The translations under genes were made by a program, and so were the position numbers. The notes beneath the pieces were generated by a model that did not search any database, was not told the origin of the DNA, and saw nothing but the letters and a program-made list of their open reading frames with translations. Shown here piece by piece: positions 52,313 through 63,255 of a stretch of 64,000 nt of DNA. How positions within the stretch are numbered: position 1 is the stretch's first letter; every line of letters starts with the position of its first letter. Origin of the DNA: Ariolimax columbianus (lineage: Eukaryota > Mollusca > Gastropoda > Stylommatophora > Arionidae). Where the stretch lies: contig JAVGWX010000004.1 of the NCBI GenBank assembly GCA_036924085.1, positions 78,417,090 through 78,481,089 on the forward strand, read 5' to 3'.

Positions 52313-53135
52313 TGCCCAAACTGGTAATCACAAACACAACACAGAACGGAGGGGCTAGGGCATTCCTGAGCCTACCAAATGGCAGAAAAATAACACTGTC
52401 AGTTGGCAAAGGGAAAATTCTCAAGCATATTTCAGAGCAGAGGCACTGAGGGCGGCAGTGGAAGACATGGTGACAGGTAAAAGGAATGAAAGCCACATAG
52501 TCCTGCTTACAGATGCCCTGGCCGTAGTTACAGCACTAAAAAGCCAGAAAAATACTGAACTTAATGATTTAAGAGCAGTACTCTGTCAACTATGCCAGCA
52601 GTCCGCACCAAAAAGAGTAGTGTTACAGTGGGTTCCATCCCACTGCAACATCCAAGGCAACGAGGAGGCAGACAGACTGGCAAAAGAAGGTGCAAGACTA
52701 CCACAACCAGATACTAGTGTGACATACGAAGAGTCAAAACGGCTAATTAGAGCTAGATACATGACCAAATGGGAAACAGAACATACTGGTTACACAAAAA
52801 ACGATGCCTATTACCAGTTGAACAGAAGAGAGCATGTCGTGGTCTTCAGACTTCGCACTGGCCACAATAGACTGAGGTACCACCTATTCAACAAATTGAA
52901 GATAGGTGGCACTGACGAATGCTCGTGTGGTACCGGGAAAATGACCGCTGAGCATTTTGCTGCAAAACTGCCCGACAAACGAGGATCAGAGAAAGCACAT
53001 GTGGCCATCACCAGTGGCAACACTAGAAAAGCTCTGTGGCAGTGTCGACAGCCTCAGGATGACCGCTGCTTTTTTCGAAAAAATACAGGTTGACGCCTGA
53101 TAGCGTACGACGAAGAAGAAGAAGAAGTAATCCAG
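52313..53135 (+). pseudogene. Family H LINE (element-2 subtype): RNase H to 3' end
   Basis: Starts inside RNase H (TQNGGARAFLSLPNGRK) with early frame damage. A long open frame from 52,458 to 53,093 then reads HIVLLTDALAVVTALKSQKN, CQLCQQSAPKRVVLQWVP, SHCNIQGNEEADRLAKEGAR, VVFRLRTGHNRLRYHLFNKL, CSCGTGKMTAEHF. The His and the last two acidic positions are present. It ends at gcctgatagcgtacgacgaa with a GAAGAAGAAG tail. RT is absent. It serves as the best reference for the frame changes in element 2. Confidence 0.85.
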
Positions 53136-53609
53136 GTACACATTTACAACTGTGTAGACTGAATCGTGCAGCAAACCAATTCATGAACCAGACTCTTTGA
53201 CAGGATAAACATACCCCCTAACCACTCAGTCATTTGGGACCTAATAACCCACGAACTGGCGGTAATTCAGAGCAGAGATTCAACACCGCTCTGACAGGAT
53301 AAGGGAGCAAAGGTGTGCCAAGATGAATGGAGGGCGAATGTGCAGGTGATTTCACGTGTTTAACATGTGTTTACTCTTCATTTATTTCTGGGTACATCTG
53401 GCTATTAGGCTGGATCAAACTGTTAGCTCTGGGGCTGGTGGCCTGGTTTATTCCTGGTGCGAGGACTGGATAAATTGTTCCATTCGAGACCAGACAATTT
53501 TATATACTTTTGGATGAAATCAACTCAATATAAGTCTTTTCTGGATGTACGATATCAGATTTTTAGGGATTTTGAATTCCCTTTCATCTTTAAAGTTTTA
53601 TCTAATCAT
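53136..53609. other. Unassigned
   Basis: No gene recognised. Confidence 0.3.
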
Positions 53610-53975
53610 CATCGTCGTCATCATCATCATCTTCTTCTTTTGCTTCTTCTTCTTCCACTACTACTACTACTACTACTGCTACTTCTACTACTTCTACTAC
53701 TACTACTACTTATACTATACTACTACTACTACGGGTAGTACTACTACTACCACTACCACAACAAATACTACTACTACTACTCCGTCTTATTCTTCATCAT
53801 CATCATCATCATCTTCTTCTTCTTCTTCTTCTTTTTTTTCTTTTTTTTCTACCTACTACTACTACTTCTTTGTCTTCGTCTTCATCGCTTTCTTTTTCTT
53901 CTTCGTCTTCCTCTTCTCCTTCTTCTTCTGCTACTTCTTCTTCTTCTCCTTCTTATTTCGTCTTCTTATTCATCG
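53610..53975. repeat. Compound trinucleotide microsatellite
   Basis: Interleaved runs of ATC, CTT, CTA and ACT triplets over about 365 bp, with T-runs. Long plus-strand frames through it (Leu, Tyr, Ser, Phe homopolymers) are artefacts. It joins a SINE G end at about 53,995, so part of it may be an expanded retroposon-associated tract. Confidence 0.9.
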
Positions 53976-53989
53976 TCTTTTTTTTATGC

Positions 53990-54145
53990 ATCGGAACGAA
54001 AGGTGCAAATAACGCAGTCAAACTGTAAACTACGACACAACGGATTTCGTTCTCCGGACTACATCCTGCTACCTATATTGACATTTTCAGGGTTTGGTAG
54101 CTGGAGTTGGAGAACGAACGACGAAAAAGAAGAAGAAAATTAGAA
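53990..54145 (+). mobile_element. SINE G 3' fragment
   Basis: ggaacgaaaggtgcaaataa, cgcagtcaaactgtaaacta, cgttctccggactacatcct, tttggtagctggagttgg, gagaacgaacgacgaaaaag. The tail is GAAGAAGAAAA. Confidence 0.75.
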
Positions 54146-54775
54146 GAAAAACCAACACTTTTAGAGTGACGAGCGCTTAGTGTAGACATCTATTCCGCAC
54201 AAAATCCGAGCGCTGTTTTTTATTTACTGGATATTCTGAGATCGCATACTTTCACATATGACGTAATCCATTTCGGGGATTGGCATTCATGGTCGTGTGT
54301 ACAGATTCCTTATCTAAGTTAAGGTGGTTTTATCCACAGCACTTCTATTTTTTAATAGTGTATTTGCATCTCATCTTTTAATCGATTCTTCACGGTGACA
54401 GATTTGTCTAGCTCTTTCTATAAATCACTCTGAGGTAGAAGACTCTCCAAATAACGTAATGCACTCTGTCATGAATGCAAACCAAAGGTCTGTTATGTGT
54501 AGAATAGTCTTTTCAACTAGAAAAAAAAGCTCTCGAAACAATAGCCCAGCCCATAAGTGATTCAGGAATAAATGGGAGGCAGGGAGAAGTGACACGGCTC
54601 ACAACACAACTTGCCGAGTTAGGATTCTCGAAAGCGCAAGGTCGTAGCCCTGTGGGAAGTAAACCAGTTAAAAGAATGCGTGCTGAAGTGGGATGTATTT
54701 GACAGTTAAACGCAAAACACAGTACACCGCACACCGCCTTTGAAAAATTAAAGGCATGTCAAAGTGTGTTTCTAT
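54146..54775. other. Unassigned
   Basis: No gene recognised in either strand. Confidence 0.3.
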
Positions 54776-55270
54776 ATATATGTGTGTGTGCGTGCGTGCG
54801 TGCGTGCGTGCGTGCGTGGGTGTGTGTGTGTGTGTGTGTTTATGACTAGAATCAGTCATCACCAGGAACCATCAAATGATCACCATCAGCCATCATCATA
54901 TCACCATCAACCATCATCTGATCATCAGCCATCATCAAATCACCATGTCATCAGCATATCACCATCAAATTATCATCAGATCCCAATGTCCTCATGAGAT
55001 CATTTTACGATCACTATCATCCATCATCAGATCACCATTCGATCACCATCAGCCATCATCATATCATCACCATCAGGCATCATCATATCATCACCAGATC
55101 ACCATCATCCATCATCAGATCATCATCAGTCATCATGAGATCATCACCACATCATAATGAACCATCATCGAATGACCATAAGGCATAATTAAATGACGTC
55201 AGCCATCATCAGTTCACCACAGCCATCATCAGCAATCATCAGATCATCATCATATCACCATTAGGGATCT
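54776..55270. repeat. (GT/GCGT)n followed by ATCACCATC-rich satellite
   Basis: 54,776-54,842 holds GT and GCGT repeats. From 54,855 to 55,270 the words atcaccatcag, ccatcatcag and atcatatcacc recur in irregular order, a degenerate 10-30 bp satellite. Frames rich in His, Ile and Ser here are artefacts. Confidence 0.85.
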
Positions 55271-55282
55271 TCCTGTTGAGCA

Positions 55283-55612
55283 GAGCTGTAGCTGTCAGCG
55301 GCGTATAGCTGACTGCTAGCGTCAGGGCCAGCGAACCAGAGCTGCCAAGACCCTTCTACGCCTCCCCGCGGTGATCCTAGATAACAGGCTGCAACAGAGT
55401 AGACTGGCTAAGGAGAAAGGGTTGAAGAGGGAACGCTGACCCAGTACTAAATAATGCCTGTTGAAGTCGAATGTGTCGGACAAATATCGCAGTCAAGCTG
55501 TAAACTAGCGACACAACGCATACCGTTTTCCAGACTACATCCTGCTACTTGTAAAGCTCTGTTTGGTAGAGGGAGATTGAGAATGAACGCAAAAGAAAAA
55601 GAATTATATATA
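55283..55612 (+). mobile_element. SINE G copy, slightly shortened
   Basis: gagctgtagctgtcagcggc, tgctagcgtcagggccagcg, agctgccaagacccttctac, gtgatcctagataacaggct, tatcgcagtcaagctgtaaa, gagaatgaacgcaaaagaaa. The segment between 'gtgtcgga' and 'caaatatcgcag' is shortened relative to other copies. Confidence 0.8.
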
Positions 55613-55849
55613 CGAAGGTCGCTTCGAAATTAATCAACCAATCTATTAATCAAAGCCCGTCGCTTCACTCAGTACATAAACCATCGACATTAACTCACCA
55701 GCGTACACGGTCCTGGGCTGCTTGTTCTGCCTCTCTCCAGGTGTCATTATTTCATTTTAGTTCCTTCTCACATTCTCTTCTTCACGTATTTATGGGTCTA
55801 CCCCTCTCTCTTTTCCCCTGAGGATTCCACGTAAGAGCCCGTCTGACTA

Positions 55850-56202
55850 TGTTAGACTGCCTTCCGCAGCGTATGTCCTATCCAGCCCCATTTTCTTCGC
55901 TGAATTTGTTGTTCCAATGGCGGTTGTTGACATCCTTTTCCACACGTCCTCATTCCTCACCATATCCTGCCACTTTATACCCATTATCCTTCGTAGACAT
56001 CTGTTAACGAAGGACTGGAGTCTTTGTTGTATGACCTTGATCGTTCTCCATGTTTCCGTTCCATACAGCAATACCGATTTGACACTTGCGTTTAATATTC
56101 TAATAATACCATGAATCTTGATATCTATGAATCTCCATTTATTTTTTAGGGCCAGGAATGCCCCTCGTGCCTTTCCAATTCTGATCCTTACACTTGCATC
56201 TG
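55850..56202 (-). pseudogene. Family T RT C-terminal part beyond the LTR
   Basis: Reads ASVRIRIGKARGAFLALKNK, WRFIDIKIHGIIRILNASVK, SVLLYGTETWRTIKVIQQRL, QSFVNRCLRRIMGIKWQDMV, RNEDVWKRM. The first residues directly follow TSGGTD at 57.49 kb once the insertion is discounted, so both pieces belong to one LINE. Confidence 0.9.
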
Positions 56203-57486
56203 TGTAACAGTTCCAGCCTGAGCATGAGCGTTTATGGCAGGGGTGATGTGGTCGGCGACTCTGAGAACAAAAGGACATGAATGTGTGCCAAGATCACTCT
56301 CTGTCTGGACACTACGCCAAGGTAACTCATCGTCTCAACAAAGGAAAACGAGGTGGGGGAAAGAATGTGTACAAGTAGACTAGGAACTACCACTGGCGTT
56401 CCGATTTGGGTAGTGGGGGATGAGTGACAGACAAGAGGGCAGCAGAGCTTGCTGCGATATTTGAGTGACAGTTGTTCAGAGTAATTCGTTCGAATAACGA
56501 CTGAATAGAGCCATCCCCCAGATAGCTCTGATACTGCTTGAGACTATAAAATACTAGACAAAGTTTAGTTCAAGCAGACTGGCCAGAGAATGAGAGCGAG
56601 AGAGAGAATGTAGATAGGAGTCTGTTTAGCTCACCGATTTGATAGAGGAGCGATTGATAGACTGTTGTACGAATGTTAGAGATAGAACAGGATCGTTCAA
56701 ACAGCATACGCCATTGAGTCTGGGCCAGTCGCTCAAATAGGTGTGTGTTGGGCGTCTTTTATATAGAGGTATTCTGAATGTGTTGTACGCAGGATACCTT
56801 GTGAACGAGGTATGTTCTGACGAGTTAAGCGAGTGTGTAGATCGACTAGGTGAGATCTAGATATGTGTATGGTGTGTGTAGACACCGAGGGAACGATGTA
56901 TGTTCTAGAGTTGTGCGAGTGTACAGCTGTGTCTAGGAGAGATCTAGATGTTTGTGTGGTGTGTTTAGACACCGAGGGAACGAGGTATGTTCTAGAGTTG
57001 TGCGAGTGTACAGCTGTGTCTAGGAGAAATCTAGATGTGTGTGTGGGAACGATGTATGTTTCAAAGCGTGTGTATACGCAGATCGACTGAGTTGAGAGAT
57101 CATATGTGAGTATATGTAGAATATATTGAATGCATTATGTCAAGATAACCTGCCTGAGGGGATCTGAGAGGGTTGTGTGATGTGTGTACGGCAATAGAAC
57201 TGGGTTTTGATAGTTGGGAATTCCATCAATAGCTACTGCTTAAAATTTCCGCTTAGTTTAATATTTATATTAACATATATAAATGAATACTTAGTTAAGA
57301 TGATATATATTGTATTGTGTTGTAATTTCATTGCACTCATGTCAATAGTGTTGCAAGATTATAATATAATAAATATGCCACCTGCTGTGTACTATGCCAC
57401 CTGCTGTGTGTGGTCATAAATGTTGTGGTTGAGTGTGGTAACGTTTTAGTTAGAATACCAAAGTGTAAACAGTGGGATCTGCTACA
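56203..57486. mobile_element. Solo LTR, 1,284 bp, with 4-bp TSD
   Basis: Ends TGTAACAG...CTGCTACA: TG...CA termini with an 8-bp inverted match (one mismatch). The target site tctg is at 56,199-56,202 and 57,487-57,490. The LINE reading frame is continuous across the site when the unit is discounted. A TATA-like actataaaatac lies near 56,543 and an AATAAA near 57,369, in plus-strand LTR order. It holds an internal 87-bp repeat and no gag or pol. The parent family is not identified. Recombination between two LTRs of a provirus-like element is the usual origin. Confidence 0.85.
56804..57070 (+). repeat. 87-bp tandem repeat inside the solo LTR, about three units
   Basis: gacaccgagggaacgaggta recurs at 56,881 and 56,968, and diverged partial units flank it. 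The 87-bp period is 29 codons, so a frame stays open (TMYVLELCECTAVSRR repeated), but this is LTR DNA and is not considered coding. Confidence 0.85.
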
Positions 57487-58560
57487 TCTGTACCTCCTGA
57501 TGTGTCGATTGTGCTGCCTAAATAGGTAAAGGTATCCACTTCCTCCAAATGGTCTCTCTCCAGCTTGATTGGTTCTTTGCTGTTAGCGTTGAGTTTAAGG
57601 AGCTTAGTTTTCTTCATGTTGATATTCAGTCCTAGTTTGACCGATTGTTCTCTTGCGTTTGACTCTGACTGAGTGACAAAAGTACCAGATTATCTGCGTA
57701 GTCCAGATCCTCCAATTGTGACAATAGTGTCTACTGAATACCAGATTTTGTTTTCTTCGATTGATATCTTCATTATCCAATATATAGCCAACAAGAACAG
57801 GAAAGAGAGCAGGCATCACTGTCTCACCCCTGCTTGCACCCTGAAGCTGTTAGTCAGTATTCATTCATGTGCCACGCTACAAACTGTGTCTTTGTACATA
57901 TCGATGAGGGTTGTGTACTTCTCTGTTATCCCATAGTTTCTCAACAGTTGCCATACAGTACTTCGATCCACCCTGTCAAATTCCTTTTCATAGTCCACAG
58001 AATTTGCGTATGGGGATGATTTCAATTCAATGATTTGTTCTACTATGGTGCGTAGCGTAGCTATATGATCTATGCATGATCTTCCCTGGCGAAATCCTGC
58101 CTGTTCCTCTCTGAGCCATTTTGTCTACTTCAGTTTTTAATTTGTTCAAGATGATTCTGTTGAATACCTTGCCTGGCACCGACAGCAATGTAATCCCCCT
58201 ATAATTGCTGCAATCTGACAGGTCCCACTTCTTAGGCAGTTTAATCAGATGTTCTTCTTTCCATTCTGTTGCCCCTCTCTCCTCTTCCCACATCTTCTTG
58301 AATACTTCTTGCTGTGTATTAGTGACCTTATATATCTGCCATTATGGCTTCTGCTGCTATTCCATCTGGTCCTGCCACTTTCCTTTTCTTGAGTTTAGAT
58401 ATGGCCTTTTGGATTTCTATCCTACTTGGTGGGTTGCCGTCCAAGTTCCGGGTCTCCTCTGCTGGTAGGATGTTTGGCGTTTCTTGTGGTGGAGGTCTGT
58501 TTAGACTTTCTTTGAAATACTTAACCAATCTTTTCTGTTGTTCTTCCGATGAAGTCAATA
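57487..58560 (-). pseudogene. Family T reverse transcriptase
   Basis: Minus order: EIQKAISKLKKRKVAGPDGI, WEEERGATEWKEEHLIKLPK, KWDLSDCSNYRGITLLSVPG, KVFNRIILNKLKTEV, EFDRVDRSTVWQLLRNYGI (region of the first catalytic Asp), FRVQAGVRQ, then LDYADNLVLL near 57,705, where the usual second Asp of YADD reads Asn. Then LGLNINMKKTKLLKLNANSK and DTFTYLGSTIDTSGGTD. Several stops and frame changes. RTE-like by motif order. Confidence 0.85.
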
Positions 58561-59215
58561 TCCTGCATTTTCTGTATTTGATTGGTTTGTCTGTATATAT
58601 CTATTTACCATTTTCTTTGTTAATGAGTCGATCTCATAATCTCTCTCTGCTGCCACTTTTGCCTCGTGTGCCAGCTTGTCAATATATTCCTTTATTTTTC
58701 CTTATGCATGTCTTGAACACCTTGTCTAAAACAGTATACTTACTCTGTGCTTCTGCTTTGGTGGCTCGGGTTCGGCAATTGTTGAATATACATTTTTTTT
58801 CTTTTTCCTTTCTTCTACTTTATGTAATGTCTCTGTTGTGATCCATTCTTTGTGTTGGGTTCTCTTGAATCCCACAGTTTCTTCACATGTCTAATTCCAC
58901 ATCTCTTTAGCCAGGTCCCACATCTATTAATGTCCATTTCTTCATCCTCCTGTAGCTCTTGTAGCACTTGGTATATGTTATTCAGTTTTAAGCTAAATTC
59001 TGTCTTTTTCTCCTGGGATTGCAATACGTGTACGTTATATTTTGTTTTCCTTGCGCCATGTACTGGGTAATTTTTTAGTTTGAGCTGCAAAATCCCCAGC
59101 AACATGTGGTGGTCTGACGCTACATCTGCACCTCGCTTTACTCTTATATATTGCAGTGTATTTCTGAACGCTTGACTGACACATATGTGATCAGTCTGAT
59201 TTTCCGTTACATGGT
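58561..59215 (-). pseudogene. Family T linker between endonuclease and RT
   Basis: Minus strand reads GARKTKYNVHVLQSQEKKTE, FSLKLNNIYQVLQEL, MDINRCGTWLKRCGIRHVKK, LWDSREPNTKNGSQQRHYIK. This is the usual poorly conserved spacer of RTE-like LINEs. Frame breaks occur at about 59,110 and 58,810. Confidence 0.7.
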
Positions 59216-59217
59216 GG

Positions 59218-59815
59218 TCATGTGGCCTTTTGTATCTTTTTATGTGGAAACTTGCTTCCCCGAATTATCATTTTGTGTAGCTCTGCAAACATTTCTCTAT
59301 TTTCGTTCATCTGTCCCATTCCTTGTCTTTCCATAATATGTTCGTAACCTAGGTTGTCTGCTCCCACTTTAGGATTGAAGTCTCCGGTTAAAATAGAGAG
59401 ATCATCTTTTTTCTGCCTGTCAATGACTTCTTCCAGCTTGTTGTAGAACTCTTGCTTTTTTATCATCGTCAGCGTTGTTAGTTGGGGCATAGCACTGAAT
59501 GATGTTTATAATGACGTGTTTGTTTCTCGTTCTAAAGCTCGCGCTCACGATTCGGTTGGTAATAGCCTCCCATTTTATGAGCGCCCGCTGTGCTTCTCTA
59601 GAGAGCATCAGTGCCACTCCCTCTACATGTTTGGCATCCGTTCCCTCGTTTCCAGATACATTATAATTTCCCCAGTATTTAGTCTCATCTTTCCTGATTG
59701 TGTCCATCTTGTTTCGCACAGTCCTGGCAGAGCCAATTTGTAATTCATCATCTCTTTAGCTATCTGGGCTATTTTACCTGCCTGGTCATTTTTCTAACAT
59801 TCCATTTCGAAATAT
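59218..59815 (-). pseudogene. Family T APE-type endonuclease
   Basis: Minus strand: ISKWNVRKM (Asn motif) near 59,800, DAKHVEGVALMLSREAQRAL, IKWEAITNRIVSASFRTRNK, VIINIIQCYAPTNNADDDKK, then in the next frame FYNKLEEVIDRQKKDDLSIL and TGDFNPKVGADNLGYE (GDFN catalytic motif), NENREMFAELHK. The final SDH motif is in the damaged stretch after 59,220. The domain would nick target DNA to prime reverse transcription. Confidence 0.85.
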
Positions 59816-60178
59816 TTATTTTCTTCTTGGTATTCAGAAGAGCAGTCAGCCGTGGAGCTTCCTTGCGGCTTTCACTCCCTGCGTCATTCTTTTCAATTTT
59901 GAAGGCCCTTCCTTTCCCAAGGCCGTTTGCTTTTGCATTGTCATCAATGTTTTCGTAACCAACTTTTAAAACATAGATTTGTGTGGTCGGCCCTAGCCTA
60001 ACCTATTAAACTCTAGGTGAGTTCTCCGTGTTTAGTCTATTCCCTCCCCTATGACCTACACAACTTGGGTGACCTTTCTGGAAGCTTTCACTTCCGTTAG
60101 CTTAGCTCATGTGATCGCTGAGACATGCAACCACACTCACCCCAATTTCAAGGTAACGGACTTAAGGAAGGCTCCGAA

Positions 60179-60792
60179 ATTAATGCCTCCTATTTAATTC
60201 AATGAAGACCATAACAGATGCAAAGAACACGATAACTCTATGAATCTCCGTGTTTCTGTGGTAGGAAATTCACATCTGAGAAGAGCATGAACATTCATGT
60301 CAAAGAAGTGGCGTAGGAGTTCTTCACCAGTTCATTTACAATGGTCTGTTCCCACAGATAAGACATAAAGGAATCTCAGCCATGATTCACTTCACAGCGC
60401 GGAAAACGTTAAAGCAGAGCACACTAACGTATCATTCTACACCCCAGGGATTGAAAAAGAGACACAACCAGCACACTAAAATATCATTTTAGACCCCAGG
60501 AATTGAAAATGAGACACAATCAGGCTTTCATCCCCTAGCTCAATAGAAATATGGGAAAGTAAGTAACGCATGGTCCGAAAAGTGAGCAAGCAGCTCAAAG
60601 GATTATCACATGGAAAATAAGCTAGAGATATTATATAAACTTCACCACTGAATTGAATTTGAAGTCAAGGAGGACAGCAACAAGTGTACACTACAGAAAA
60701 TTGGAAAACAACATCAAATAGAAGAGATTAGGACGCGAAAGACCCATGTTCGGAAGCTGTATTTAAAAGGAGTGGAAGAAAAAACGGATGGA
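60179..60792. other. Unassigned, with a 55-bp duplication
   Basis: At 60,425-60,525 the block cacactaa.gtatcattct...ccccaggga.ttgaaaa.gagacacaa occurs twice. Nothing else recognised. Confidence 0.4.
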
Positions 60793-61248
60793 TTACAGCA
60801 GGTGTGTGACAGTACATGAAAGCAAAGTATTACAGCAGGTGTGTGACAGTACATGAAAACAAAGTATTACAGCAGGTGTGTGACAGTACATGAAAGCAAA
60901 GTATTACAGCAGGTGTGTGACAGTACATGAAAGCAAAGTATTACAGCAGGTGTGTGACAGTACATGAAAACAACGTATTACAGTGGATGTATGACAGCAA
61001 TTGAAAGCAAAATATTACAGTGGATGTATGACAGCACTTGAAAGCCCAGTATTACAGCAGGTGAATGGCAGCACTTGAAATCCCAGTTTTCTGGCAGATG
61101 TATGGCAGCACTTGAAAGCCCAGTTTTCTGGCAGATGTGTGACAACACTTGAAAGCCCAGTACTACAGCAGATGTGTGACAGCACTTGAAAGCTCAGTAC
61201 TACAGCAGGTGTGTGACATCACTTGAAAGCCCAGTACTACAGCTGTTG
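60793..61248. repeat. 37-bp minisatellite, left block, about 12 units
   Basis: Unit ttacagcaggtgtgtgacag plus tacatgaaaacaaagta, 37 bp apart from 60,793. It drifts rightward to tggcagcacttgaaagccca plus gttttctggcagatg, then gtgacagcacttgaaagccc plus agtactacagcagat. The right-hand variants match the block at 63,055-63,255 on the other side of the LINE. Confidence 0.9.
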
Positions 61249-61249
61249 T

Positions 61250-62939
61250 ATGATCATCATGTAGCATGGCCTTTGTAGAACGTCGCTCCCATGACAGTCT
61301 GACTGAAAGAAACTCTTTCCCTTGCCAACACTCCAGCCTCCATCACAGTCATACTCAGGCATTCCTTGATACCTTGGTGCCATCGACGTCTTAGTCCTTG
61401 CCTTCCTCTTTTGCCTGGCACCATACCTTCCATCACTGTTCTCTCGAGACCGTTGTGTCTCTTGTTGTGACCAAAGTTTTTGCATTTTCTGGTCATAATG
61501 GAATTGATAAACCAGTTCTTCTCTATGCTCAACTCTTTCCGAATGTCTACATTTGTTTGTTTTTTCTCTGTCCAGGGTATTTTGAGGATCTTTTTGTAAC
61601 ATTTTGACTCGAAGGATTTGATTCTGTGTCTAGAAGTTTTGGTAATCGTCCATGATTCGCAGCCATAAGCTGTCAGAGGAAAAACACAGGCTCTCAAGGA
61701 TTTTACTTTTATCATTTTGTTGGTGCTCTGCCATAATTTCTTCAGGCTGTTCAGTCTCTGCATTGCCATGGCTAGTCTTCTTCTGATTTCTTTCGAGCAG
61801 TCGCCATTTTTGTCAATTCTGGAGCCCAGATATTCAAAATGTGTGACCTGATCTATTTCCTCACCACCAACTGTAAATTTATACTGACATTTTGTTTTGT
61901 CGGTGGTCATTATCTTTTGTTTTATTTATGTTTATAAACAGGTTTTGATCTTTACTGTGTCCATTTACGGCTGAAATTAGCTGATCTAGCCCTTCCGCAC
62001 TTCTTGAAAGTATCACTGTGTCGTCACGTATCGTAACTCTGGAATCTCGTACCCCCCAATCGTAAATGGGTTGAAACTTTCAATGTTCTCGTCTTCTCGA
62101 ACATGTCTCATAATACATTCCGCAAATGTGTTGTATGATAAGGTGAGAGGATACGCCCCTGTCTTACTCCCTTTTATACTGCAAACCAATCCAATGTTTG
62201 CCCAGATACTCGGACAGCGACTTGTTGATCTTGGTATAATGTTTCAATGAGATGGACAATATGCAAAGAAAACCCCATTTCCTTCATGATTCTCCACATA
62301 TTTTGATGTTTTACCGTGTCGAAGGCCTTAGTGTAATCAATGAAACACGTGTACAGGTCTACATTAAACTCTCTACATTTTTCATAGATATTCCTTAAAT
62401 TGAATATGGAGTCCCTGGTCCCTCTGTCTTTCCTAAAACCTACTTGGACTACGTGAATTTTCTCTATCCTTCTTAATAGGATTCGCAAGAGTATATTGCT
62501 AGCGTAGCTGATCAGCGCGATAGTTCGGTAGTTCGTACACAGCTTCAGGTTGCCTTTTTTGGGTATGGGAATATAAATTGATATCTTCCATGCTTCTGGC
62601 CACTCTGCACTGTGCCATATCTGTGTACACAGCTTGTGCTAGACTCGAGCACTTGCCTCCCCTCCTGCTTGTATTAGCTCTGCTTGGATATCATCACATC
62701 CTGGGGACTTTCCCTTTTTCAGGCTTATGATTGTCTAGCGTACGTGTTGGTTACGGTTCTTTCTCATCCTTTGGTAGGATTGTTACTGAGCGCTTTGTGC
62801 TATCTCCATACATGGTTTCGCAGCACTCTCTCCATCTATTCAGTATGTCTTTGGTTTCTGTTAATATGTTATCCTCTTTGTCAGTGATGACATTTGGAAC
62901 CGGACGGAACTCCCTTGTCAGTGTTCTTATTGCCTTAAA

Positions 62940-62995
<56 letters not shown>

Positions 62996-63054
62996 GTTCC
63001 TGTATGTTTTCTATACCCTTACACGTTTCCACTATGTATCTTCTTTGGTGTGGC
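61250..63054 (-). mobile_element. Family K LINE inserted in a 37-bp minisatellite
   Basis: Minus-strand order: LPHQRRYIVETCKGIENIQE, an Arg-Glu run from a (TC)23 microsatellite (62,944-62,990), DGFKAIRTLTREFRPVPNVI, ILNRWRECCETMYGDSTKRS, RT blocks, C-terminus, then acatgatgatcata at 61,250. It is 5'-truncated (no endonuclease) and flanked on both sides by the same tandem repeat, so it inserted into the array. It is the longest family K copy. The fragments at 12.3, 22.5 and 40.8 kb share its terminus. Confidence 0.85.
61257..62488 (-). pseudogene. Family K reverse transcriptase and C-terminal region
   Basis: RT blocks: HVVQVGFRKDRGTRDSIFNL, YTCFIDYTKAFDTVKHQNMW (catalytic Asp), EMGFSLHIVHLIETLYQDQQ, KGVRQGRILSPY, and near 62,030 a YADD region that appears to have lost one base (reads RDDTVILSRSAEGLDQLISA in the new phase). 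Then INKTK-like NKTKCQYKFTVGGEEIDQVT, HFEYLGSRIDKNGDCSKEIR, LRACVFPLTAYGCESWTITK, VMEGMVPGKRGRQGLRRRWH, and MGATFYKGHAT with a stop. Broken, so inactive. Confidence 0.85.
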
Positions 63055-63255
63055 AGCACTTGAAAGCCCAGTATTACAGCAGGCGTTTGGCAGCACTTGA
63101 AAGCCCAGTATTACAGCAGGCGTTTGGCAGCACTTGAAAGCCCAGTATTACAGCAGGCGTTTGGCAGCACTTGAAATCCCAGTATTACAGCAGGCGTTTG
63201 GCAGCACTTAAAAGCCCAGTATTACAGCAGGCGTTTGGCAGCATTTGAAATCCCA
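63055..63255. repeat. 37-bp minisatellite, right block, about five units
   Basis: Unit cagcacttgaaagcccagta plus ttacagcaggcgtttgg. More homogeneous than the left block and closest to its right-hand variants. Confidence 0.9.

Larger units (their letters stand above)
55638..60178 (-). mobile_element. Family T (RTE-like) LINE, near complete, split by a solo LTR
   Basis: Minus-strand order: 5' region with gtgatcgctgagac-type sequence (complement, 60,178-59,990), APE endonuclease (59,815-59,220), linker, RT (58,560-57,487), solo LTR insertion (57,486-56,203), rest of RT C-terminus (56,202-55,850), and a 3' end at 55,640 with gattaatagattggttgatt, the family's TTGA-type tail. Host length without the LTR is about 3.25 kb, the usual RTE size. 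Many stops and frame shifts make it inactive. It is the reference copy for the fragments at 1.2, 27.8 and 29.5 kb. Confidence 0.85.

Noticed and set aside
52458..53093. Host RNase H gene
   Set aside because: The 211-codon frame continues into the LINE knuckle and GAA-tailed 3' end and has close paralogues at 37.3 and 17.7 kb, all in LINE context.
53457..54012. Tyr/Ser/Phe-rich proteins
   Set aside because: Artefact of interleaved trinucleotide repeats.
54764..55188. His/Ser/Ile-rich repetitive protein
   Set aside because: Frames follow the ATCACC-type satellite in several phases with no conserved non-repeat flank.
56863..57090. Cys-containing repeat peptide
   Set aside because: It is the 87-bp repeat inside a solo LTR.
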